Below, piece by piece: positions 1 to 5,152 of a stretch of DNA of 5,152 nt; the first letter of the stretch is position 1, and each line of letters begins with the position of its first letter. This DNA is from an uncultured Dorea sp. (lineage in GTDB: Bacteria > Bacillota_A > Clostridia > Lachnospirales > Lachnospiraceae). The notes below the pieces were generated by a model. That model had not been told where the DNA came from and searched no databases. It saw only the letters and a program-made list of their open reading frames with translations. A program made the position numbers and the translations under genes. The stretch covers positions 1-5,152 of the forward strand of contig CAOKJI010000187.1 in NCBI GenBank assembly GCA_948468495.1, in the 5' to 3' direction.

Positions 1-198
1 CAGGTTAAGCGTATATTTGGTCTTCTCTGCAGCGATTATAAAGAATTTCGGATTAGTGTCAGCATTGGCGTGGCATGCGCGAAGGATTGCGGAAGAGATT
101 ATGATACGCTGTTCCATATGGCGGACGAAGCGTTGTATGAGGCGAAACGAAAGGGACGTAATACCTATTGTTTTTACGAAGGAGAGCAAGAGGACTGA
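1..198 (+). CDS. Diguanylate cyclase (GGDEF domain) protein, C-terminal fragment
   Basis: The 5' part lies outside the window; only the last 65 residues are present, read in frame from base 1 to the TGA at 196-198. The fragment carries the typical end of a GGDEF domain: a strand reading ISVSIGVA (about fragment residues 18-25), then LFHMADEALYEAKRKGRN (37-54), the final helix and loop of diguanylate cyclases. Such domains make cyclic di-GMP from two GTP. The GG(D/E)EF active-site motif, any inhibitory site and any N-terminal sensor or receiver domains are upstream and not visible, so catalytic competence and the input signal cannot be judged. The protein ends soon after the domain, so GGDEF is the C-terminal output module. 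The Hpt gene follows 60 bases later in the same direction, probably in the same operon, which suggests that the missing N-terminus may contain phosphorelay domains (inference). Confidence 0.88.
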   Translation, partial: QVKRIFGLLCSDYKEFRISVSIGVACAKDCGRDYDTLFHMADEALYEAKRKGRNTYCFYEGEQED

Positions 199-258
199 TT
201 CCCGAAATCATATTATCATAGAAGACGTTACACTTATATATTTAGGAGGAAAAGGAAA

Positions 259-615
259 ATGACAGTAAAAGAGTGTTATGAATTAATGGGTGCGGATTAT
301 GAAGGCGTAATGAGCAGGCTGCGGACAGAAGAAAGAGTTAAGAAATTCCTTCTTAAAGTTCTGAATGATAAAAGCTATGATTTGCTGCTGGACTCTATTG
401 AGGGAGGAAATGTTGAAGAGGCTTTTAGGGCTGCTCATACGATGAAGGGGGTCTGTCAGAATTTGTCTCTGACTCCGCTTTATGAGTCTGCAAGCGCTTT
501 GTCAGAGGTGTTGAGAGACCAGAAGGAATTTGGGGAGGATGTGGAGCCTGCGCTTGCGAAAGTGAAGGAAGATTATGCGCAGATGACAACACATATCAGA
601 GCGCTGGAAGGCTAG
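259..615 (+). CDS. Stand-alone histidine phosphotransfer (Hpt) domain protein
   Basis: A 118-residue protein that is essentially one Hpt domain. The phosphorylatable histidine is His60 in AAHTMKGVCQNL (residues 58-69), matching the family pattern AH-x-x-KG followed by a hydrophobic helix; the second helix of the pair reads LYESASALSEVLR. Hpt proteins are cytosolic four-helix bundles that shuttle a phosphoryl group between receiver-domain aspartates, usually between a hybrid kinase and a final response regulator. There are no kinase or ATPase residues, so it needs partners. The ATG at 259 is preceded by AGGAGG at 244-249 with a 9-base spacer, so the start is secure. Neighbours are a diguanylate cyclase upstream and, convergently at 1021-2391, a receiver-domain hemerythrin protein; either could exchange phosphate with it (inference). 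The Gly usually found after the Asn-Leu of the motif is Ser70 here, a minor departure. Confidence 0.9.
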   Translation: MTVKECYELMGADYEGVMSRLRTEERVKKFLLKVLNDKSYDLLLDSIEGGNVEEAFRAAHTMKGVCQNLSLTPLYESASALSEVLRDQKEFGEDVEPALAKVKEDYAQMTTHIRALEG

Positions 616-643
616 TACAGCGCGTATGCAGGTGAATTAAACG

Positions 644-982
644 ATGAGAACCAGACAGGAAGCAGTTGGATACAGCCTTACTTTTCCGGATGTTTATGAG
701 GATTATCCGTTTCATGATTTGAACTGGACCTGTATGCGAATCCGTACAAACAAGCGCATATTTGCATGGATATTCGAGCGGGAAGGCCGGATATGGGTCA
801 ATGTGAAATGCGATTCAGAATGGCGCGATTTCTGGCGGGAGACTTATGAGTCTGTAATTCCGGCGTATCATATGAACAAAAGATACTGGAATTCTGTGAT
901 TCTGGACGGGAGTATTCCGGAAAAGGAGATTCGGCGGATGATAGCGGAGAGCTATGATTTGTGCAAAAAGCAGAGAGCGTAA
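644..982 (+). CDS. MmcQ/YjbR (DUF419) family protein
   Basis: A 112-residue soluble protein of the MmcQ/YjbR family, which has a CyaY-like fold and a DNA-binding-like surface but no settled biochemical role. Family landmarks are the opening TRQEAVGYSLTFPDVYEDYPF (a short helix, then the conserved Tyr-Glu-Asp-Tyr-Pro-Phe at 18-23), the strand pair RIFAWIFEREGRIWVNVKCD (38-57), the W60-R-x-F-W64 segment, and the signature PAYHMNKRYWNSVILDG (73-89) near the C-terminus. Length is normal for the family. An in-frame TAA at 638-640 makes ATG 644 the first possible ATG; its ribosome binding site is weak (GGTG around 631-634). It begins 28 bases after the Hpt gene, so it is probably co-transcribed and perhaps translationally coupled. 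A link to the signalling genes is only positional. Its stop codon touches the terminator stem. Confidence 0.88.
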   Translation: MRTRQEAVGYSLTFPDVYEDYPFHDLNWTCMRIRTNKRIFAWIFEREGRIWVNVKCDSEWRDFWRETYESVIPAYHMNKRYWNSVILDGSIPEKEIRRMIAESYDLCKKQRA

Positions 983-1013
983 AAAGGAGTTGTGTAATCC
1001 ACAACTCCTTTTT
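981..1013. terminator. Bidirectional intrinsic terminator
   Basis: A perfect 14-bp inverted repeat, AAAAAGGAGTTGTG at 981-994 and CACAACTCCTTTTT at 1000-1013, encloses a 5-base loop. Its outer arms form a T run after the GC-containing stem whichever strand is transcribed. It lies exactly between the TAA of the plus-strand MmcQ/YjbR gene (980-982) and the end of the minus-strand hemerythrin gene (1021), so it can end both convergent transcripts. Confidence 0.92.
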
Positions 1014-1020
1014 AAAGTAA

Positions 1021-2391
1021 TTAATTATCTTTTGAAGGCTTTTTTCTCTCAAAAAAGTCGTCTATTTTCTTTTTGATTTCGTCATGCTTAAGGTATTTCG
1101 ACAGGTATCCTTCCGGTTTTAAGGAAATGACTTTCTTAACACTTTCCGGATCTGTTCTGCCGGTAAGGAAAATAACCGGAAGATTAGCGAAATCTTCTTC
1201 GGAACGAATCATCTCCAATACCTGTCTGCCGTCGCAGACCGGCATCTCATAATCTAACAATACCAAATCAGGTTTATCTAAGGAAATGGACTGAAGAGCA
1301 GACATTCCGGACTTGGCAAGAGCAACCTCATAATTGTCACACAGCAATTCTTTCATTCCCTGACGGATAGTCATGGAATCGTCAACAATCAGTACCTTTG
1401 GTTTCTGAGGTTCTTCCCGTTTCATGAGATATTTTTCAATCTCATCCATTGCATTTTCTGTTTCGATTGCAGTTCCGACGCCTTTTTGAAGCAGGTGCGG
1501 TGCGATTGCACAATAGGAGAAGTATCCTTCGCCAGTATCGAACAGCAGACTTACCTGCAAAGTCTCCCGCTCAAAAATATTCCGAAATTCTTCATATGTC
1601 AGAAGGTTCTCTTCTTTCAATTCTGTTAGTTCCACATCCGGTAAGTGTTCCCGGATACGCTCTACAAATTGACGAGCCGTATATCTGGTAGCATTAATCA
1701 GCATACTGTCAAGCTTATTGGTCTTAAGTCCTAAGGCTTTGCCGACAGTGTTGACCAGAAGTTTTTCCTCAAAAACAAGAATAATCTCACATTCTTTCTC
1801 TTCCTCGTCGTCTTTTGTGCCCGCAGTGTAGAGAAGGCGGTAATAAACGCCTTTGCCGAACTTCTCTCCGCTGTAAGTCTCGCTGATTACATGGGATTCT
1901 AATTTAAACATATCATACAATAATTGGAGAATTACCTTTTTCATGGCTTCATGTTCTTCTTCCGGCAGAAGGTTAATCCACTTACTAGTACCTCCGCCAA
2001 CAATTGCCTGATCTTCCGTTAATGTGTGTCCAATCAGCCATCCGGCGCATACGCCCAAAAAATGATCCACTGCGCCTGGAGAATAATTGGTATGCTCCAA
2101 CTCCTGCTCCAGCGCCGGAAGGGTCTTTTGGCGAAAACCCTCATGAATCTGCCGGTGTGTTTCGTATCCTGCGTAGTTGATGGACATCATATAATTTTCT
2201 TCTTCAGCAAAATGTTTCATTGCATGTTCTTTGAAAAACTTGATTCCCTCCTGGCATGCCCACTGACTTTTCTTTTCTTCGCCTCCGAATGCGAAGAGCT
2301 TGCTAATAATCTTAAAAAGTCTCTTGTGCTCCTTATCGATAATGTCTACCCCGATATTGTATTCGTCGCTCCATACCAGTTGATTATCCAT
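1021..2391 (-). CDS. Bacteriohemerythrin - CheX-like - response regulator receiver fusion protein
   Basis: A 456-residue cytosolic protein with three modules. Residues about 5-132 are a bacteriohemerythrin domain opening with LVWSDEYNIGVDIIDKEH; the seven expected di-iron ligands are all present by spacing: His22, His60, Glu64, His79, His83, His122 and Asp127. Such domains bind O2, and some respond to NO or iron. Residues about 145-300 resemble CheX/CheC-like domains: a leading helix, a strand, then EIILVFEEKLLVNTVGKALG and LINATRYTARQFVERI. Residues about 330-450 are a receiver domain with acidic pair Asp337/Asp338, phospho-acceptor Asp380 (LVLLDYEMPVCDG), Thr410 and Lys432. No DNA-binding or enzymatic output follows. 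AGGAGG (complement of 2401-2406) sits 9 bases before the ATG, so the start is firm. The likely role is linking oxygen or redox state to a phosphorelay or to motility; the nearby Hpt protein is a candidate phosphodonor (inference). The middle-domain call is tentative. Confidence 0.87.
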   Translation of the reverse strand: MDNQLVWSDEYNIGVDIIDKEHKRLFKIISKLFAFGGEEKKSQWACQEGIKFFKEHAMKHFAEEENYMMSINYAGYETHRQIHEGFRQKTLPALEQELEHTNYSPGAVDHFLGVCAGWLIGHTLTEDQAIVGGGTSKWINLLPEEEHEAMKKVILQLLYDMFKLESHVISETYSGEKFGKGVYYRLLYTAGTKDDEEEKECEIILVFEEKLLVNTVGKALGLKTNKLDSMLINATRYTARQFVERIREHLPDVELTELKEENLLTYEEFRNIFERETLQVSLLFDTGEGYFSYCAIAPHLLQKGVGTAIETENAMDEIEKYLMKREEPQKPKVLIVDDSMTIRQGMKELLCDNYEVALAKSGMSALQSISLDKPDLVLLDYEMPVCDGRQVLEMIRSEEDFANLPVIFLTGRTDPESVKKVISLKPEGYLSKYLKHDEIKKKIDDFFERKKPSKDN

Positions 2392-2442
2392 AATGAAAAT
2401 CCTCCTTTGCCGCGGTCAGGGTTATCCTGCCTGTCAATAAAT

Positions 2443-2472
2443 AATATACCATATCAGGCTTGTAAATCGCAA
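2443..2472 (-). promoter_or_regulatory. Putative sigma-A promoter of the hemerythrin-receiver gene
   Basis: Read on the minus strand, a -35-like TTGCGA (complement of 2467-2472) is followed after 18 bases by TATATT (complement of 2443-2448), with TGG directly in front, making an extended -10. Transcription would begin near 2436 and give a leader of about 45 nt before the ATG at 2391. The -35 is weak, so the call rests mainly on the extended -10 and on position. Confidence 0.5.
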
Positions 2473-2476
2473 TGAC

Positions 2477-2512
2477 ATACTGGAAAGAATTAGTATAAAA
2501 ACTGTATACTGG
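2477..2512. repeat. Paired ATACTGG direct repeats overlapping an AGTATA/TATACT inverted repeat
   Basis: Between the end of the potassium operon and the promoter of the hemerythrin gene, ATACTGG occurs at 2477-2483 and again at 2506-2512, 29 bases apart start to start. AGTATA (2492-2497) and TATACT (2505-2510) form a 6-bp inverted repeat with a 7-base spacer. The location just upstream of the putative -35 suits an operator. It could equally act as a weak terminator for ktrA on the minus strand, since AATTCTTT follows, but the stem is short and AT-rich. Confidence 0.3.
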
Positions 2513-2537
2513 TCAATGTATGAATGGTAACTAAAAA

Positions 2538-3179
2538 CTAGATTCTTTCTAGGGCTTCGTTAGAGCCTATGAGCATCAGGATAATTCCTGCTTTCAGCGG
2601 CATATCCGGGTCGGGGGTGATTTCTACATGAGAGCCTTCTTTGATGCCCGCTACATTGACTCCATAGGTTTTCCTAAGGTCCAGTTCTTTCAGCGTCCTG
2701 CCAATCCATTTCTGAGGTACGGCGATTTCAACAATACTGTAGTCCGGGGATAATTCAATCCAGTCTGCAAGGTTTGCGGACATAAGATTCTTTGCGATTT
2801 TCCGTCCCATCTCTTCCTCAGGAAAGACAATTGCATCTGCGCCGACCTTTCGGAGAACCTGGGCGTATCGCTCGCTGTGAGCCTTGCACAGAATATAGGG
2901 GATTCCCATTTCTTTGGCGGCCAGCGTGGCAAGGATGCTGCTTTCCAGATTTTCTGAGGAAGCAACGACGATACCGTCAAAATTCTTCGAGCCAAGAGAC
3001 TGCAAAAGCTCTGGATTGCCGATGTCCGCCTGCATGGCGTAGGTTACTTTGTCTGCGATGGCGTCAATCTGCTCCATATTCTGGTCTACCGCTATTACGT
3101 CGCAGCCTAGCCGCTGCAGCGTGACGGCCACGCTTGCGCCGAAGCTTCCAAGTCCCAATACAATAAACTGTTTTTTCAT
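2538..3179 (-). CDS. ktrA: KtrA/TrkA-family potassium uptake regulatory subunit (RCK protein)
   Basis: A 213-residue cytosolic gating subunit that binds to the membrane K+ channel subunit encoded just upstream. Residues 1 to about 125 form an RCK_N Rossmann domain: the glycine-rich loop GLGSFG at 9-14 and the acidic Asp32 ending the second strand (VIAVD) are the usual nucleotide-binding marks, for NAD(H) or ATP/ADP. Residues about 140-213 are an RCK_C domain (SIVEIAVPQKWIGRTLKELDLR), which in Firmicute KtrA proteins is the site where cyclic di-AMP binds and shuts the channel (family knowledge, not shown here). The length fits single-unit KtrA, not the two-unit E. coli TrkA of about 458 residues. 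AAGGAGA (complement of 3186-3192) lies 6 bases before the ATG, and the gene starts 15 bases after the channel gene ends, so the two are co-transcribed. The stop codon leads into a gap with no strong terminator. Confidence 0.92.
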   Translation of the reverse strand: MKKQFIVLGLGSFGASVAVTLQRLGCDVIAVDQNMEQIDAIADKVTYAMQADIGNPELLQSLGSKNFDGIVVASSENLESSILATLAAKEMGIPYILCKAHSERYAQVLRKVGADAIVFPEEEMGRKIAKNLMSANLADWIELSPDYSIVEIAVPQKWIGRTLKELDLRKTYGVNVAGIKEGSHVEITPDPDMPLKAGIILMLIGSNEALERI

Positions 3180-3194
3180 AGTGTCTCTCCTTTT

Positions 3195-4571
3195 CTATCC
3201 AACCATAATATGTTCCGCAGGAAGCCTGCGTATTTTATCTCTGGGATGTGTCTTGCCTGCGAAAGTCAGTACAAGAGTCAGCGGCCCCAGTCTTCCAATA
3301 TACATCATACACATTAGAATTATCTGACTGCCTCTGCAAAGCCGGGGAGTCAGGTCCGCTGACAGCCCTACTGTTCCTATGGCTGACGCCGCCTCGTAAA
3401 TGATATCGGCCAGTGGGATGCGGTCCGGCTCCAACGCAAGAATCATAACGGTTCCGGCGATGAATGCTGTAAATGCGACCATCACCACACAGAAGCCTGT
3501 GCGGAAATTAGCCGGTGAAATCCGTCTTCCCATGCATTCCGTATCATTTCCGCCCCGGACAAATGTAAGACAGGACAGAAACAGCATGGCAAAGGTCGTG
3601 GTCTTTACCCCTCCGGCAGTTCCTCCCGGGGAACCGCCGATAAACATTAGAATAGCACAGAACAGCTTCGATTCTTCGTGCAGCGCGCTTTGCGGAACGG
3701 TGTAAAAGCCGGCTGTTCTTGTAGTCACCGATTGAAACAGAGACGCCAGAACTTTCCCGCCCAAATTCATGTTTCCAATCGTATCCGGGTTATGATATTC
3801 CGACGCAAAGATAAAGACGCTTCCGGCGGCGATTAGAAACAGAGTTGTAAGTATGGCCAGCTTTGAATGAAGCTTAAGTCTGGTAAACCACCAGTTTTTT
3901 GGAACCTGCTGATGAATAAGCTTCCGGGCGTTGTCCAGGACGTCGAACCATACGGTAAATCCAATTCCGCTTAAAATAATTAGCAGCATAGTGGTGATAT
4001 TGAACATGGGGTGAAGGGCATAATCCGCAAGGCTGCTGCTGCCCAGAATATCAATTCCTGCATTGCAGAATGCAGAAATTGCATGAAAAACAGAATACCA
4101 GATTCCCTTCGCCAAACCGTATTCCGGTACAAATTGAACCATATATAGCGCGGCGCCGCATCCTTCTACAACTAAAGTTCCGGTTATTACATTTTTAACC
4201 AGTCTCACGATGCCGCCGGGACGCTGGGCGCTGTAAGTTTCCTGCAGTACCATTCGTTCTTTCAGCGTGATTTTTTTTCTGAGCAGAAAGAAAAATACCG
4301 TTGTACAGGCAATGACGCCTAAGCCTCCAATCTGGATTAGCAAAAGAAGGATGATTTTCCCGAAAATTGTAAACTGAGAGGCGGGCGTGACGGTCACAAG
4401 GCCTGTCACACATACCGAAGTGACCGAAGTAAACAGAGCGTCTAGGAAGGCAATCGGCTGCGTATTGCTGACAGGCAGATACAGCAGTACGCCTCCCAAA
4501 AATATGACGCCTAAAAAGCCAAACGCAGTTATTTGCAGCGTATTCCATCTGACATGTTTGTTATCTTTCAT
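3195..4571 (-). CDS. ktrB: KtrB/TrkH-family potassium uptake channel subunit
   Basis: A 458-residue integral membrane protein that forms the K+ (or Na+-coupled K+) translocating pore. It shows the four-fold M1-P-M2 plan of the TrkH/TrkG/KtrB superfamily. The four selectivity-filter loops are recognisable with their key glycines, numbered from the ATG: VCVTGL (Gly57), FCNAGI (Gly172), TRTAGF (Gly288) and GTVGLS (Gly402). The flexible intramembrane gate GGSPGGTAGGVKTTT is at about 312-326, with Lys323, and the conserved Arg of IGRLGPLT is at 427. Length is close to Firmicute KtrB. I choose ATG 4571 over the in-frame TTG at 4577, because the GGAGA ribosome binding site (complement of 4578-4582) abuts that TTG but lies at normal spacing from the ATG. 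Partner subunit ktrA follows 15 bases downstream. A promoter at 4689-4717 and a structured leader precede it. Confidence 0.92.
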   Translation of the reverse strand: MKDNKHVRWNTLQITAFGFLGVIFLGGVLLYLPVSNTQPIAFLDALFTSVTSVCVTGLVTVTPASQFTIFGKIILLLLIQIGGLGVIACTTVFFFLLRKKITLKERMVLQETYSAQRPGGIVRLVKNVITGTLVVEGCGAALYMVQFVPEYGLAKGIWYSVFHAISAFCNAGIDILGSSSLADYALHPMFNITTMLLIILSGIGFTVWFDVLDNARKLIHQQVPKNWWFTRLKLHSKLAILTTLFLIAAGSVFIFASEYHNPDTIGNMNLGGKVLASLFQSVTTRTAGFYTVPQSALHEESKLFCAILMFIGGSPGGTAGGVKTTTFAMLFLSCLTFVRGGNDTECMGRRISPANFRTGFCVVMVAFTAFIAGTVMILALEPDRIPLADIIYEAASAIGTVGLSADLTPRLCRGSQIILMCMMYIGRLGPLTLVLTFAGKTHPRDKIRRLPAEHIMVG

Positions 4572-4577
4572 AATCAA

Positions 4578-4582
4578 TCTCC
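4578..4582 (-). promoter_or_regulatory. Ribosome binding site that fixes the ktrB start
   Basis: On the minus strand GGAGA is followed at once by TTG (4577-4575) and, seven bases after GGAG, by ATG (4571-4569). A ribosome could not use a TTG touching its own Shine-Dalgarno sequence, so the ATG is the likely start and the protein lacks the extra Met-Ile of the longer reading. Confidence 0.8.
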
Positions 4583-4604
4583 ATTATAGAAAAATGCATT
4601 GAAA

Positions 4605-4640
4605 ATCGCTTCGCGATGGAGTTTTTTACTCCTGAATCGC
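4605..4640 (-). promoter_or_regulatory. Two mutually exclusive hairpins in the ktrB leader (attenuator-like)
   Basis: Read on the minus strand: GCGAT (4640-4636), a 3-base bulge, GGAGT (4632-4628), a 5-base A-rich loop, then ACTCC (4622-4618) and ATCGC (4617-4613). The two 5-bp arms nest into one hairpin. The same ATCGC can instead pair with GCGAT at 4609-4605 over a 3-base loop, followed by TTTC. The two folds compete for one segment, which is the layout of an attenuator or of a switch affecting the ribosome binding site about 25 bases downstream. The stems are short and the T tract is weak, so function is inferred. Confidence 0.4.
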
Positions 4641-4648
4641 TTTCTTAC

Positions 4649-4673
4649 GGTCTGTGCAGTAAATGCACAGACC
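4649..4673. repeat. Perfect 10-bp inverted repeat with 5-base loop
   Basis: GGTCTGTGCA at 4649-4658 and TGCACAGACC at 4664-4673 are exact reverse complements around GTAAA. No T run follows on either strand, so it is not an ordinary intrinsic terminator. It lies within about 10 bases of the predicted ktrB transcription start (about 4682), so it could be an operator at the start site or a stable 5'-end hairpin in the leader RNA. It may also be part of a longer intergenic palindromic repeat covering about 4598-4690. Confidence 0.75.
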
Positions 4674-4688
4674 TACCTGAACGCTTAC

Positions 4689-4717
4689 AGTATATTCAAA
4701 TTTCTCTGAAATAGCAA
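4689..4717 (-). promoter_or_regulatory. Putative sigma-A promoter of the ktrB-ktrA operon
   Basis: On the minus strand TTGCTA (complement of 4712-4717) and TATACT (complement of 4689-4694) are separated by exactly 17 bases. The -10 matches the consensus at five of six positions and the -35 at four. Predicted start is near 4682, giving a leader of about 110 nt that contains the inverted repeat and the alternative hairpins. Confidence 0.65.
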
Positions 4718-4730
4718 GAGCATTTTGGAG

Positions 4731-4759
4731 TTGCCTGATTGATATGGGTGTGGTAGAAT
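4731..4759 (+). promoter_or_regulatory. Putative sigma-A promoter of the nitroreductase gene
   Basis: TTGCCT (4731-4736) and TAGAAT (4754-4759) are 17 bases apart, with TGG immediately before the -10 (extended -10). Predicted start is near 4766, giving a leader of about 70 nt with no clear riboswitch or terminator. The -35 boxes of this promoter and of the ktrB promoter point away from each other with only 13 bases between them. Confidence 0.62.
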
Positions 4760-4835
4760 GGTAATGTTTTAGATAAATGAGTATTGGGAAAGGGGCGGTG
4801 GTCCCGCAGAGTTTATTGACTGTAAGGAGGGTATC

Positions 4836-5152
4836 ATGGAATTTCAGAAGGTTATTGAATCAAGAAGAAGTATCAGGAAGTACGATCCGAATCAGAAGGT
4901 AACAAGGGCGCAGGTAGAAGAGATGATTCAGGCGGCTATGCTGGCGCCGACATGGAAGAACAGCCAGACAGCCAGATATTATTGTGTGATTTCGGAAGAG
5001 ATGATTGAGAAGATGCGCAGTGAATGTCTGCCGCCATTCAATGCGAATAATTCGATGGGCGCAGGCGCGCTGATTGCGACGGCATTTGTAAGGGATATTT
5101 CCGGCTATGAGAGAACCGGCGAACCATCGAACGAGCTGGGGAATGGCTGGGG
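4836..5152 (+). CDS. Nitroreductase-family FMN oxidoreductase, N-terminal part
   Basis: The first 105 codons are present; the gene runs off the right edge. The start MEFQKVIESRRSIRKYDP is the classic opening of the nitroreductase family, where the Arg-Arg-Ser-x-Arg cluster (Arg10, Arg11, Ser12, Arg14) contacts the FMN phosphate. It is followed by MLAPTWKNSQTARYYCVI (about residues 35-52), the Ala-Pro-x-Trp-x-Asn-x-Gln loop typical of the nitroreductase subgroup common in gut Clostridia. Members are soluble flavoenzymes that use NAD(P)H to reduce nitro compounds, quinones or other electrophiles; the true substrate cannot be read from sequence, and the C-terminal FMN-binding residues are not in view. 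AAGGAGG at 4824-4830 lies 5 bases before ATG 4836, so the start is secure. It is transcribed away from the potassium operon and is probably unrelated to it functionally. Confidence 0.88.
   Translation, partial: MEFQKVIESRRSIRKYDPNQKVTRAQVEEMIQAAMLAPTWKNSQTARYYCVISEEMIEKMRSECLPPFNANNSMGAGALIATAFVRDISGYERTGEPSNELGNGW

Noticed and set aside
17..262. An 81-residue plus-strand open frame overlapping the GGDEF fragment.
   Set aside because: It is out of frame with the clear GGDEF C-terminus at 1-198, has no ribosome binding site and shows no recognisable domain.
798..1052. An 84-residue minus-strand open frame spanning the terminator and the MmcQ/YjbR gene.
   Set aside because: It is antisense to a well-recognised gene and crosses the strong bidirectional terminator; its composition is not protein-like.
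2432..2437. A perfect TTGACA (-35 consensus) on the minus strand upstream of the hemerythrin gene.
   Set aside because: No -10-like sequence lies 16-18 bases downstream; that position is GC-rich and runs into the ribosome binding site. The TTGCGA / TATATT pair further upstream is a better promoter.
2026..2475. A 149-residue plus-strand open frame antisense to the hemerythrin domain.
   Set aside because: The minus-strand frame carries all seven hemerythrin ligands and a strong ribosome binding site; the plus frame is a shadow with no domain or start signal.
4195..4548. A 117-residue minus-strand open frame inside ktrB in another frame.
   Set aside because: It overlaps the conserved N-terminal membrane region of ktrB and has Arg/Cys/His-rich, shadow-like composition.
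4786..4808. GGTGGTCCCGC upstream of the nitroreductase gene resembles the T-box core sequence.
   Set aside because: It departs from the T-box core at key positions, there is no room for a Stem I and specifier region after the predicted promoter, no terminator hairpin follows, and a nitroreductase is not a usual T-box target.

Overview
The window reads as chromosomal DNA of a Firmicute, most likely a gut-type Clostridia of the Lachnospiraceae. This rests on strong AGGAGG-type ribosome binding sites, moderate GC, and the protein styles: the Hpt protein, the MmcQ/YjbR protein and the KtrAB-like potassium pair all look like Lachnospiraceae proteins. No mobile element, rRNA, tRNA or CRISPR array is visible. 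Species cannot be named from the sequence alone.

Left block (1-1020, plus strand): the C-terminal end of a diguanylate cyclase (GGDEF) protein is followed by a small stand-alone histidine phosphotransfer (Hpt) protein and a small MmcQ/YjbR-family protein. The block closes with a perfect 14-bp stem flanked by A and T runs, which can terminate transcription from both sides.

Middle block (1021-2537, minus strand, convergent with the first): one 456-residue protein joins a complete bacteriohemerythrin domain (all seven di-iron ligands visible), a CheX-like middle domain and a C-terminal response-regulator receiver domain. It has an AGGAGG site and a plausible extended -10 promoter. It is the most distinctive gene here: an oxygen- or NO-binding di-iron module physically coupled to a phosphorelay receiver, lying next to an orphan Hpt protein and a c-di-GMP synthase.

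Right block (2538-4571, minus strand): a two-gene potassium uptake operon, with the KtrB/TrkH-like channel subunit first and the KtrA/TrkA-like RCK regulatory subunit 15 bases later. The channel gene most likely starts at an ATG at 4571 and not at the TTG six bases upstream. A good sigma-A promoter at 4689-4717 predicts a leader of about 110 nt. That leader holds a perfect 10-bp hairpin at its 5' end and two mutually exclusive hairpins just before the ribosome binding site, so it is a candidate for RNA-level control, or else an intergenic palindromic repeat.

Right edge (4731-5152, plus strand): a divergent promoter, back to back with the potassium promoter, drives a nitroreductase-family gene that runs off the window.
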